Origin: Nitrospira sp.
Lineage (GTDB): Bacteria; Nitrospirota; Nitrospiria; Nitrospirales; Nitrospiraceae
NCBI GenBank assembly: GCA_005116955.1
Contig: SWDI01000001.1
Coordinates: forward strand, 710,954-774,953
DNA length: 64,000 nucleotides
Direction: 5' to 3'
Shown: piece by piece, positions 26,511-35,111 of the stretch
Numbering within the stretch: the first letter of the stretch is position 1
Layout: each line of letters begins with the position of its first letter
The notes under the pieces: model-generated
The model's input: the letters and a program-made list of their open reading frames with translations, nothing else
The model's database searches: none
What the model was told of the DNA's origin: nothing
Made by a program: the position numbers and the translations under genes

Positions 26511-27722
26511 CTAGTGGAATCCTAGCTCATCGAGCAAGGATTGTGTGTCTTGTTTCGGGAGACCTTTGAGAAGAGCCTTCGCTTTCGGGATGTCGGTATC
26601 GAGACCGAGCCCCTTGGCATAGATACGAGTCAGGATTTTCTTCGCCGGGGTGAAGCCGTCGGCTGAAGTCGTTTGAAAACAAGTCAGAATGTTCTTATCG
26701 AACGGTTTCAAATACTGATCCCATCCGGTTTCGTAGAGTGTGGCGAGTTCAGCATGGGCCTCTTCACTCAATGCGAAGCATTCCTTTAAAAGTATTGGAA
26801 CCGCGTCTTCCGCACGGTTCTGTTCGAGGAGGACTTTCCCCAACGATTGCGGCTCATTCGGGCGACTGATATCAGGAAAGTCGTTCCAAAGTGTGTTGCG
26901 GTAGATCTGCAACGCGCTCTGCCATTCCATGCGCCGCTGCTTCGTCGATTCGAAGGAGAGCGCCTGGCGCCGCACCTTGGACAACGAGTCGGAGGCGGTT
27001 TGCTGGCCGAGGTCGGCTGCCTGCATCCACCAAAAAATAGCCAAACCGAGGTTTTTCTCGACGCCCTGCCCGGTTTGGTAGGCATTGCCGAGAAATAATC
27101 GGGCCTGGGGCACCCCGCCGGCCGCTGCTGTTTCCAGATGTTGGACCGCTTCTCGCGTGCGTCCCGCAACTCTCAGCAACAGCGCGAGTCGATAATGTGC
27201 GTCAGGGAAAAGAGGCCGCAGCTCAAGCGTTCGTCGATACGACTGAACTGCGGCCGTCACATTGCCGAGTGAGTACTGTACGCTCCCCAGGCTGTAGTGG
27301 GCGTGGGGCAGATTCGGTTCCAGTCGAATGGCCTCTCCCAGAGCAGAAGCGGCGGCCCGCCATTCTTGTTTCGCCATGAGCATGAGGCCAAGCTGGAGAT
27401 GGGCGTTTCCATCATCCGGTTGTAATGTAATAGCCGCCCGACACTCCTCAACGGCGGCATCTAGATCGCCGACACGAAGAAGGGCTCCGGCTAATTGTAA
27501 CCGGTAGTCTGGGTCATTCGGTAGGAGGCGAACCGTTCGACGCAATGATGCGATTTCTGTCACCGCGTCGGCTGGCTCGTTGAACCCTAGTCCGGGAATT
27601 GACCCAGACGCTTCGGATGATTCGGAGGGACTGTGTTCACTCGGTGAATGAGAACGGGCGAGAGACGAAGAGCAAACGGTCGCGGTGACAGTGAGGATCA
27701 ACAGTATGGATCTGGGACGCAT
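26511..27722 (-). CDS. Exported TPR/Sel1 repeat protein
   Basis: 403 residues. Signal peptide (about 1-22), a Ser/Glu-rich linker, four to five TPR units (about 55-200, e.g. GNAHLQLGLMLMAKQEWRAA and PHAHYSLGSVQYSLGNVTAA) and then Sel1-like units (about 205-240 and 330-390). A periplasmic interaction scaffold. It sits immediately upstream of the CHASE2 activator and may be its periplasmic partner. No strong ribosome site before ATG 27722. Confidence 0.8.
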   Translation of the reverse strand: MRPRSILLILTVTATVCSSSLARSHSPSEHSPSESSEASGSIPGLGFNEPADAVTEIASLRRTVRLLPNDPDYRLQLAGALLRVGDLDAAVEECRAAITLQPDDGNAHLQLGLMLMAKQEWRAAASALGEAIRLEPNLPHAHYSLGSVQYSLGNVTAAVQSYRRTLELRPLFPDAHYRLALLLRVAGRTREAVQHLETAAAGGVPQARLFLGNAYQTGQGVEKNLGLAIFWWMQAADLGQQTASDSLSKVRRQALSFESTKQRRMEWQSALQIYRNTLWNDFPDISRPNEPQSLGKVLLEQNRAEDAVPILLKECFALSEEAHAELATLYETGWDQYLKPFDKNILTCFQTTSADGFTPAKKILTRIYAKGLGLDTDIPKAKALLKGLPKQDTQSLLDELGFH

Positions 27723-27803
27723 CAGAAAAGTTTCACGCCTCGACAGAGAGCCATAATAGCTTTCAATTATATCATCTGTGCGGGGGATGTGGGACGAACG
27801 GGT

Positions 27804-28232
27804 TTACCGGGCCAGGCGAAGAGGGTGTGCTAAGCGGTTGATAGCTTCATGAAGCGCCGTGCCCGTCAGAAGCAGGGGGCTATGCGGCACCCGCCAAACT
27901 GGTTCCAGAGGGGCCGGATCGCCTGCAAGGCGGGGAATGATATGCCAATGGATATGAGGAAGTTGGTTCCCGAGCAGTTCGTAATTCATCTTCTTCGCTC
28001 GGTGGACTGTGGCCGAGATTTCCGCCACTCGGTTGACCTCTTCGATCAGCTGACAACGTTCGGAGGGTGCCAGTTGGAATAACTCAGTCGCATGACGTTG
28101 AAACACGACGACGGCCCATCCGGGGAAGAATTGGTCATCGTGGAGATAGACCTTTGACAATCCGAGGTCTGCGATGAAATGGTCCTGTCTCGGCCAGGTG
28201 CCTTGGCAGGCCATGCAGGGTGTGTCCCTCAT
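27804..28232 (-). CDS. HIT-family protein (Fhit-like branch)
   Basis: 142 residues. HIT motif HIHWHIIPR (about 91-99) supplies the catalytic histidines of a nucleotide hydrolase or transferase. An N-terminal CMAC pair could bind zinc, as in other HIT proteins. Cytoplasmic; the nucleotide substrate is unknown. The start is taken at 28232 because that ATG overlaps the stop of the upstream gene (ATGA); the frame continues upstream to 28253 without a site. A second HIT gene lies at 58625-58969. Confidence 0.85.
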   Translation of the reverse strand: MRDTPCMACQGTWPRQDHFIADLGLSKVYLHDDQFFPGWAVVVFQRHATELFQLAPSERCQLIEEVNRVAEISATVHRAKKMNYELLGNQLPHIHWHIIPRLAGDPAPLEPVWRVPHSPLLLTGTALHEAINRLAHPLRLAR

Positions 28233-28870
28233 GGCTGATTGGCTTTGCGCCACTCTTCTTCGGTCAACACACCCTTTTTGATCAGCAGCTGAATCAGCTT
28301 GTCGACGGCATGACGATTGGTGGCTGTCGATGGTCCGAGAGCCGGAGATGCAGGAGATATTGGGGATTCCGCACGCTTCGCCTCTGGAGGGGGCCGCTTC
28401 TGTCCTAGAACTTTGAATGAAGGGGTGAAGACCGCCACGTAATCCCGATTCCTGATTCGGACCACGGCGGGTAGACTATCGGTTTGCGGAACGAGGTTGG
28501 GGGAAGTCCCAGCGGGAATGCGGAAGTATGGCTTCCCATCGTCAGTCTGGCCGTCTTGGTCGAGCACGTCGAATCGTTTCAGGAAGGATTCTCCCGTCAG
28601 ACCCTCATGATCCTCGCCGGCCAGGTTGGTGATGCGATCGAGCACGATGATCAGGGAGTCGCCGATGATTGTGTCCGGGGAAAGGTTCCTGACACTGATG
28701 TCGTAGCGATATTCGCTGACGAAGTTGTCACGACTTTTCAACGTTACGATGGCTTGTACGCGTCCGGTCAGATCGGTCAAGTTGTCGAGTGATCCGGCGA
28801 AGCCGTACAGCGGCTCTGTGGCGATGGCCGAAGCCGCAGCAAGACACCAGGGGCGTACCCAGTTGATCAT
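28229..28870 (-). CDS. Exported hypothetical protein
   Basis: 213 residues from ATG 28870: MINWVRPWCLAAASAIATEP, a probable signal peptide, then a beta-rich domain (about 35-140: VQAIVTLKSRDNFVSEYRYD, IVLDRITNLAG) and a Pro/Lys-rich linker. The last 30 residues (DKLIQLLIKKGVLTEEEWRK) form a SHOCT-like helical hairpin. A longer form from GTG 28957 has an AAAGGA site but would bury the signal peptide. Function unknown; coupled to the HIT gene by a 4-base overlap. Confidence 0.6.
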   Translation of the reverse strand: MINWVRPWCLAAASAIATEPLYGFAGSLDNLTDLTGRVQAIVTLKSRDNFVSEYRYDISVRNLSPDTIIGDSLIIVLDRITNLAGEDHEGLTGESFLKRFDVLDQDGQTDDGKPYFRIPAGTSPNLVPQTDSLPAVVRIRNRDYVAVFTPSFKVLGQKRPPPEAKRAESPISPASPALGPSTATNRHAVDKLIQLLIKKGVLTEEEWRKANQP

Positions 28871-29020
28871 CTGAATATTCTCACGTACGTACTGTTGGTG
28901 AGCATAGCAAAGTCCATGCGATTGGGCGAGCCTATTCCCTCGGAGTCGCCTTGACACATCCTTTCAACCGACGATATTCTCGCCACGGTCTCTTCAGTTG
29001 TTCAGCTCTGGCTGCGAATT

Positions 29021-29905
29021 ATGGCTCTATCTGATTCTCGTCGGCAGAAACCTCTGGAAGTTTCCCGCCCTCTCGCGAAAGCCCTCATGACACTCTATGA
29101 TTATCCGCACCCCCATCGACCGGGCTGCACCATCCGCGGCTACGATCGGCCACACGCCGTGCGAACAGCGAAGATGTGTGTGATCGTGGCCGACCGCCTT
29201 GGCCATCCACGCGATCGGGTTCGGCTCTATCACGTTGCTTGTCTACTGCATGACCTGGGCCGCGCCGGCCTTGATCGGCAACTCTTTGGAACTATTTGGT
29301 CTTGGGCCAAGCAACGGGGTATTCCGACGAGGCCTCGTGAATGGCGTGCCCTTCACCCGAGGACGATGTATGGCCGGGAGACAGAAGCCTTCGTGTCGTT
29401 GTATCGCCAGGATCTGATGGCCTCCGGCGTGGCCATGGACTCATGGGCTGTCGAGCAGATCGAAATGCGGTTGGGTTATGCGCGACGTCTGGCCAGGCGA
29501 TTGCGTGTGGTGAAGCCGACGTTGAAGACACTGGGCGTCGAGTGGACACCTTGGATGCAACAGGTGATGCTGTATTACTACTACCCGGAACGGCTGGCGA
29601 AGGCCAAGGCATGGGTGCGGCAATTGGCGGAGATTCTTGTTGCCTGCGAACAGTTTGAAGCCTACAGCAATCAGCGTCGGGGACGTGATTATTATGCTCG
29701 AAAAAAAGAAAGCTTGTCGGACGCCTTTGCGTATCTCGATAAGCTAGGGCAAGAAGGCATCCTGAGCGATCAAGTCTTGAGCGCGGTACGAGCGTTGACA
29801 GCAGAAGGGGTGTTCGATCCAATTTTGGAAGCAGCGCGAGGCGAGCCGCTGACCCGGAGCGACCGCCGCTATCTTCGTAGCCTCACGGGTTGGAGAAAAG
29901 GATGA
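29021..29905 (+). CDS. HD-domain phosphohydrolase-like protein
   Basis: 294 residues. Metal-site residues of an HD fold are seen: His in YDRPHAVRT (about 45), HD in CLLHDLGRAG (about 77-78), and later His in WRALHPRTMYG. The layout fits HD-GYP-like or dGTPase-like hydrolases, but the GYP motif is absent and the substrate unknown. It is the first gene of a plus-strand run leading into the proteasome locus; its stop overlaps the next start (ATGA). Confidence 0.75.
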   Translation: MALSDSRRQKPLEVSRPLAKALMTLYDYPHPHRPGCTIRGYDRPHAVRTAKMCVIVADRLGHPRDRVRLYHVACLLHDLGRAGLDRQLFGTIWSWAKQRGIPTRPREWRALHPRTMYGRETEAFVSLYRQDLMASGVAMDSWAVEQIEMRLGYARRLARRLRVVKPTLKTLGVEWTPWMQQVMLYYYYPERLAKAKAWVRQLAEILVACEQFEAYSNQRRGRDYYARKKESLSDAFAYLDKLGQEGILSDQVLSAVRALTAEGVFDPILEAARGEPLTRSDRRYLRSLTGWRKG

Positions 29906-30324
29906 GTGTCCACACCGTTTCCCTGACGATCCGTATGGAAGGCGGCACGCAGGTCGACAACATCACGAAATCCGTTGCCGATGCCTTGGCCGGTTCCAAC
30001 CTCACCGCTGGAATTGTGACGGTATTCGTCAAACATACCACCGCCTCTGTCATGATTATTGAGGACGAACCAGGGATTCGTGCAGACACGAAAACGTTTT
30101 GGAATCGTCTCGTTCCTCCTGACGCTCGGTGGCAGCACAACAGGGTCAATCCAGGAGAAGACAACGGCCACAGCCATCTTCGAGGGCAACTCCAAGGGCC
30201 CTCTGTCACCATTCCGTTTGCGGCCGGTGCGCTTCTGCTTGGCACCTGGCAACAAATCGTGTTGGTGGATTTCGATACCCGTGCCAGAATGCGTGAACTC
30301 GTCGTGCAGGTCCTGGGTGAATAG
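29902..30324 (+). CDS. YjbQ-family protein (UPF0047)
   Basis: 140 residues, the usual length. Conserved family features: VFVKHTTASVMIIEDEPG (about 35-52), HNRVNPGEDNGHSHLRGQL (about 79-97), and the end GTWQQIVLVDFDTRAR. These contain the His and Glu residues placed in the active site of the secondary thiamine-phosphate synthase described for the family; a physiological role is not settled. ATG 29902 overlaps the upstream stop, behind GGAGAAAAGG. A longer frame in +1 overlaps this gene but is not coding. Confidence 0.88.
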   Translation: MSVHTVSLTIRMEGGTQVDNITKSVADALAGSNLTAGIVTVFVKHTTASVMIIEDEPGIRADTKTFWNRLVPPDARWQHNRVNPGEDNGHSHLRGQLQGPSVTIPFAAGALLLGTWQQIVLVDFDTRARMRELVVQVLGE

Positions 30325-31435
30325 CCTCGCCAGATCTCTGACATTTTTCCTGGTTACGGCAACACTGTGCTCGTCGACCCATGCTGCCGAGTGGGGCAAG
30401 CCATTGGGTGCCGTCTATGACGGCCCTGAAGGGAAGCCGCGTCTAGTGACGCCCCCACCGACTGAGCTGAGTGCCGATGAACGGGCGACGATCACGGTGT
30501 TTGAACGGGCAACCAAGTCCGTTGTGTTCATTGCCAACACAGCGATACAGCAAGATATCTGGTCTCTGGATGTCATGGAAGTTCCGCAGGGGTCGGGGTC
30601 TGGTTTTATTTGGAGTAAACAGGGCCATATCGTCACCAATTTTCATGTGATCTATGGGGCCAGCTCGATCAAGGTCACATTGGCCGATCGGAGCGAATAC
30701 GAGGCGAGATTGGTCGGCGCCGATCCTGATCACGATTTGGCCGTGTTGCAAATTCAGGTGTTTGACGGTCATGTGGAGCCGTTAGCCGTTGGGGCTTCCA
30801 ATGACTTGCGCGTGGGGCAAAAAGTACTGGCCATCGGAAATCCGTTCGGGCTCGATCATACGTTGACGACCGGAGTCGTGAGTGCATTGGGACGGACCAT
30901 CAAATCCATGTCGAATCGGACGATTGAAGGTGTGATCCAGACCGATGCGGCGATCAATCCCGGCAACTCAGGCGGCCCGCTTCTGGATGGAGCTGGTCGA
31001 TTGATCGGCGTGAATACGCAAATCGTGAGTCCGAGCGGGGCCTACGCCGGGATTGGGTTCGCCGTTCCCGTGGATACGGTGAATCGCATCGTTCCAGAGC
31101 TCATCAAGCACGGTAAGCTCATCCGACCAGGGTTGGGCGTCTCGCTCGTGCCGGACGCAATGGCGAAGCGATGGGGGATTAAAGGGGTCATCATTGGCAA
31201 GGTGACGCGCGGCGGTGCCGCTGACCGTGCAGGGCTCAAGGGAGCGCGTGAAACCATGATGGGGCAGGTCCAGCTCGGCGACATCATTGTCTCAGCCGCC
31301 GGAAAGCCGGTAGCCACGATTGATGACCTGATGGATGTGATGGAAGCGCACAAAGTTGGTGAGCAGGTGAGTGTGGAGATTCTGCGTGGAAATCGGCGGG
31401 AAAAGATTTCGGTGGTTCTCCAGGCCGTCAATTAG
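30317..31435 (+). CDS. HtrA/DegP-type periplasmic serine protease
   Basis: 372 residues. Start taken at GTG 30317, overlapping the YjbQ gene by 8 bases; it gives a proper signal peptide (MNSLARSLTFFLVTATLC to THAA). Catalytic triad: His in NFHVIYG (about 110), Asp in DHDLAVL (about 140), Ser in NPGNSGGPL (about 218). One C-terminal PDZ domain (about 265-370). It degrades or refolds damaged envelope proteins. Sixty-five bases separate it from the ARC ATPase, so this periplasmic protease may share a transcript with the cytoplasmic proteasome. Confidence 0.9.
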   Translation: MNSLARSLTFFLVTATLCSSTHAAEWGKPLGAVYDGPEGKPRLVTPPPTELSADERATITVFERATKSVVFIANTAIQQDIWSLDVMEVPQGSGSGFIWSKQGHIVTNFHVIYGASSIKVTLADRSEYEARLVGADPDHDLAVLQIQVFDGHVEPLAVGASNDLRVGQKVLAIGNPFGLDHTLTTGVVSALGRTIKSMSNRTIEGVIQTDAAINPGNSGGPLLDGAGRLIGVNTQIVSPSGAYAGIGFAVPVDTVNRIVPELIKHGKLIRPGLGVSLVPDAMAKRWGIKGVIIGKVTRGGAADRAGLKGARETMMGQVQLGDIIVSAAGKPVATIDDLMDVMEAHKVGEQVSVEILRGNRREKISVVLQAVN

Positions 31436-31500
31436 TGCAACGGTAATTCAAGACATGCGTATGATAGGATCATCCGTGCCGTCTTTATGGAGGATTTTCC

Positions 31501-33237
31501 ATGGGTGATCGCAGAGCTTCTGAACAGGATGAATCCAACAATCGGAGTGATGAGTCGGCACTGAAGACAGGAACCGATCCGCTTGAGTTGATTGAGCAAT
31601 GTCTGGCCTCATTTCCTGAGGGGGATGCTCGGCAGAAGCTGCTGTATAAGCTGCGCCATGCGGTGACGCTGTCTCAAGCCTCCCATCAGCAACGTGAACT
31701 GGAATTCAAGAAAGTCGGCGAGGTCGTTACCAAACTGACGGCACCAGCCAATCGAATCGGTATTTTACTGGATATTCCAGGTGAGGGCCTCGCCCGCATC
31801 GTCGTTGGTGGAGCTGAGTACTATGCCAACGTGGACCCCCGTGTTTCCAATACGGATCTGAAGATCGGAACTCAAATTCTGGTGAACGAAGCCTACGCGG
31901 TGATCAAGACGCTCGGGTACGATCAGAATGGGCCGATCTTGAAACTGGCCGAGGCCATGCTTGACGGACGGTTGCGGTTTGAACAGGAGATGGGCCGGCA
32001 ATCATTGATTCTACAGCGGTCGACCGATCTCGTCGGCGTGGAGCTCAAGGCAGGTGATGAGATCCGCATTGATCCTAGCCACCGTGTGGCGATTGAGAAA
32101 TTGGGTGATCGCAAAGCAAGCCGACATGTCCTTGACGAAACCCCGAAAATTACTTGGGAGCAGATTGGTGGACAGAATGAGGCAATCGCTGCTATTCGGA
32201 AGGCGATTGAGTATCCACTACTTCATGCTAAGACTTTTGAGCAGTTCAAGTTTTCCCAACCCAAAGGTTTTCTTCTCTACGGGCCGCCTGGATGCGGCAA
32301 GACCCTTATCGGGCAAGCGGCCGCTGGTAGCTTGGCCAAGCTGGTCAGCGAATCCAAGCCAGAGCACCAGTCCGATGGGGACAAGCGTCCGCCGGTGACA
32401 GGCGGAGCATTCCTGCATGTAAAGGGGCCTGAAATCCTCAACATGTGGCTGGGGGAATCGGAACGGATGGTTCGTGACCTCTTCGAGCAAGCGAGGGCAA
32501 GACGCCGGGACGGCGCGTTGCCGTTTATCTTCATCGACGAAGCGGAGTCGATTTTGGGAACGCGACGCGCCATGCGTTCCTTCAATATCTCGAACACGCT
32601 CGTGCCAATGTTTTGCAGCGAAATGGACGGGATCGAGTCGCTGCACGACGTTGTCATCATCCTGGCTTCTAACCGCCCCGACTTGATCGATCCAGCGGTG
32701 CTGCGCCCAGGCCGCATTGATCGGAAAATCAAAGTCAGCCGGCCGAACAGGGATGCCGCGGCTGAGATTATGAGGGTCTATTTAACATCTGATCTGCCGC
32801 TGGATCCTGCGTTGGTCCAGGAACGAGGCGGTGAACACGTGCGAGCGGTGGCCTCGCTCGTAGAAGAAATCATCGAGTCCATCTTCCGTCGAACGGAGGA
32901 GAATCGGCTTCTGTCGATCAGGCTCAGGAACGGGCGGAACAAGGTGTTGTATCGCGGAGATCTCGTGAGCGGAGCCATCTTGGCCTCGATCGTTCAGCGT
33001 GCCAAGGAAAAGGCAATCGACCGTACAGTTCAGTCGGGGCAGCCGTCTGGCTTGCAACCCAAAGACTTCTTGGATTCCGTCTCGGCAGAATTTCGAGAGG
33101 GTGATATGTTGCCGCCGGACGATGCGGCGGAGGAGTGGCTAAAGCTGCTGGATCATCACCCTGAACAGGTTGTTGGGGTTTCGTCGTTCCGGCGGGGGCG
33201 TCAGACCGAAGAACGCCTTGTGAATCAGATCATTTGA
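31501..33237 (+). CDS. arc: Proteasome-associated ATPase ARC (Mpa homologue)
   Basis: 578 residues. Hexameric AAA+ unfoldase that recognises pupylated proteins and feeds them to the 20S proteasome. Seen: N-terminal charged tail, a coiled-coil helix (about 45-75, the Pup docking region), two OB domains (about 80-220), AAA domain with Walker A GPPGCGKT (about 262), Walker B FIFIDEAES (about 343), and a C-terminal helical region. Actinobacterial Mpa ends with a penultimate Tyr (GQYL) that docks into the proteasome ring; this protein ends RLVNQII and lacks it. Ribosome site GGAGG seven bases before ATG 31501. Confidence 0.95.
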   Translation: MGDRRASEQDESNNRSDESALKTGTDPLELIEQCLASFPEGDARQKLLYKLRHAVTLSQASHQQRELEFKKVGEVVTKLTAPANRIGILLDIPGEGLARIVVGGAEYYANVDPRVSNTDLKIGTQILVNEAYAVIKTLGYDQNGPILKLAEAMLDGRLRFEQEMGRQSLILQRSTDLVGVELKAGDEIRIDPSHRVAIEKLGDRKASRHVLDETPKITWEQIGGQNEAIAAIRKAIEYPLLHAKTFEQFKFSQPKGFLLYGPPGCGKTLIGQAAAGSLAKLVSESKPEHQSDGDKRPPVTGGAFLHVKGPEILNMWLGESERMVRDLFEQARARRRDGALPFIFIDEAESILGTRRAMRSFNISNTLVPMFCSEMDGIESLHDVVIILASNRPDLIDPAVLRPGRIDRKIKVSRPNRDAAAEIMRVYLTSDLPLDPALVQERGGEHVRAVASLVEEIIESIFRRTEENRLLSIRLRNGRNKVLYRGDLVSGAILASIVQRAKEKAIDRTVQSGQPSGLQPKDFLDSVSAEFREGDMLPPDDAAEEWLKLLDHHPEQVVGVSSFRRGRQTEERLVNQII

Positions 33238-33314
33238 GAGATGGCCAACAGTTAACAAGCGCAGGCCATTCTAGTCGGTCAACCTGTTGTCTGTAGACCT
33301 GTCAGCTGACAATT

Positions 33315-34841
33315 ATGCGTCTTTTTGGCATTGAAACCGAATACGGGATCACGCGCGATGACGTGCCAGAGGTGGATCCGGTCGTCGAGTCGATGGAATT
33401 GGTGCGGGCCCATCTGGATGCTTCCTTTGAGCGGCGTTGGGACTATGCGGGTGAGGATCCCCACGAGGACGCTCGCGGCTTTCGTGCATCGGGCTTGCAG
33501 CAGGATCGAGAGGAAGATGAGTTCGCACAACGCGATGCCCATCGCCCTTTTTCGTTTCATGACATGAAGAGCGATTTGGTGTTGCCCAACGGTGCGCGCT
33601 TCTACAACGATCACACACATCCGGAATATTCGACGCCTGAGTGCCGAACGCTTCGAGACCTGCTGGCTCAGGATCGCGCGGGGGAACGTATCGTCCTACG
33701 CGCCGCCGAGCGACGTAATCGGGCGCTCGGTGGCCCGCATCTCCGGCTGTACAAAAACAACACAGATTTCCATGGCCACAGCTATGGTTGTCACGACAAC
33801 TATCTCGTCTCGCGGGCCGTTCCCTTTCCGGATCTCGTTGCCGGCTTGATGCCGTTCTTGGTGAGCCGACAAGTCATCGCCGGCGCAGGAAAGGTCGGGA
33901 CTGAAGCTCAGGAGTCCGGACATGTCCCAGGGTGGTATCAGCTCTCCCAACGCGCCGACTTTATGGAGGCTGAGTTGGGCGTCGATACGATGCACAACCG
34001 ACCGATTCTCAATACCAGAGATGAGCCTCATGCGGATCGGAGGAAATATCGGAGGCTCCATCTCATCATCGGCGATGCCAACATGTGCGAGTATGCAACG
34101 GCGCTCAAGGTCGGGACGACCAGGCTTGTGCTCGATCTCATCGAGCGAGGGGCTATGCCTCACATCGAGCTGGATCAGCCGGTGGCTGCCGTGAAACAGT
34201 TATCGCGCGATCCGGACCTGAAAGCAGTGGTTCGGCTCAAAGACGGACGCCGGCTTTCTGCTGTGGAGCTTCAAGCGCAGTACTGTGATGCGGCGCGCCG
34301 CGAGTTGGCTGGATCAGACGAAGAGGCGGATTGGCTATTGAATGAGTGGAGTAATACCTTGAGTCTGTTGTCACAAGACCGTTCACAGTTAGTGGGAAAG
34401 CTAGATTGGGTCACAAAACAGTGGTTGCTCGAGACGTTTCTGCGAGAAGAGCGGATCGGCTGGGACGATCCCTGGTTGGCCAGCTTGGACTTGGAGTATC
34501 ACAATATCAACCCCGAACAAGGGCTGTACCTGGGATTGGAAGCCGAGGGGAAAGCTTGGCGGATGACGACCGACGAGGCAATTGACAAGGCGATTCGGAA
34601 CGGTCCAAGCGATACCCGTGGTGGGTTGCGCGGACTTTGCGTACAGCGCTTTTCTGATCAGATTCAATCGATGCAATGGGAACGGATTCAGTTCGTGGGA
34701 AGGCTACGCGCACATAGTCTGGACATGGGAGATCTCTTTGATCCACAGGAAGTCCGACGATGCATGGGGGTTTTTCAATGTGCCCATTCACCGGCTGATG
34801 CGCTGGCAACGTGGCGACACAGGAAGGATGGTGAGGCATGA
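33315..34841 (+). CDS. dop: Depupylase/deamidase Dop
   Basis: 508 residues of the glutamine-synthetase-like Pup ligase family. MRLFGIETEYGI is the N-terminal ATP/Mg motif. Assignment to Dop rather than PafA rests on RWDYAGEDPHEDARGF (about 40-55), a following insertion of about 30 residues (the Dop loop), and FYNDHTHPEYSTPEC, where Asp99 corresponds to the catalytic aspartate. It removes Pup from substrates; because the Pup here already ends in Glu, deamidation should not be needed. The stop overlaps the start of pup (ATGA). Locus order arc-dop-pup-prcB-prcA-pafA is as in actinobacteria. Confidence 0.93.
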   Translation: MRLFGIETEYGITRDDVPEVDPVVESMELVRAHLDASFERRWDYAGEDPHEDARGFRASGLQQDREEDEFAQRDAHRPFSFHDMKSDLVLPNGARFYNDHTHPEYSTPECRTLRDLLAQDRAGERIVLRAAERRNRALGGPHLRLYKNNTDFHGHSYGCHDNYLVSRAVPFPDLVAGLMPFLVSRQVIAGAGKVGTEAQESGHVPGWYQLSQRADFMEAELGVDTMHNRPILNTRDEPHADRRKYRRLHLIIGDANMCEYATALKVGTTRLVLDLIERGAMPHIELDQPVAAVKQLSRDPDLKAVVRLKDGRRLSAVELQAQYCDAARRELAGSDEEADWLLNEWSNTLSLLSQDRSQLVGKLDWVTKQWLLETFLREERIGWDDPWLASLDLEYHNINPEQGLYLGLEAEGKAWRMTTDEAIDKAIRNGPSDTRGGLRGLCVQRFSDQIQSMQWERIQFVGRLRAHSLDMGDLFDPQEVRRCMGVFQCAHSPADALATWRHRKDGEA

Positions 34842-35032
34842 CGCACAGTATGATGCCGGAACGACGTGAGGGGCCAGTTGATCCTATGCCGAAGTCGCCA
34901 AGTCCGCTGGATGAAGGCGGCGGGCCGCGACGGCCCGATACGGGATCGCCCGAGAAGGATAGCCTTATGAAACGGATGCGCAAGGTCGATCCCAAGCAGG
35001 CAGAACGGTATAAGCAGCGGACGGGCGAATAG
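34838..35032 (+). CDS. pup: UBact / Pup-like protein modifier
   Basis: 64 residues, disordered and proline-rich at the N-terminus (MTHSMMPERREGPVDPMPKS), with a basic helical C-terminus SLMKRMRKVDPKQAERYKQR ending T-G-E. Small ubiquitin-like tag attached by PafA through its C-terminal glutamate. The ending RTGE and the Gram-negative context match the variant named UBact, reported from Nitrospirae and other non-actinobacteria; classical Pup ends GGQ or GGE. ATG 34838 overlaps the dop stop by four bases. Confidence 0.93.
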   Translation: MTHSMMPERREGPVDPMPKSPSPLDEGGGPRRPDTGSPEKDSLMKRMRKVDPKQAERYKQRTGE

Positions 35033-35111
35033 GACCTGAGGGGGGGCGGTAGGCATAAGAATGGGGAGAAAGTTTTCCTCACCATTGCCCCCCACTGGAG
35101 CGGAGCGATAT

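Noticed and set aside
30059..30316. N-terminal extension of the HtrA-type gene
   Set aside because: Overlaps the well-supported YjbQ gene out of frame; the GTG at 30317 gives a clean signal peptide.
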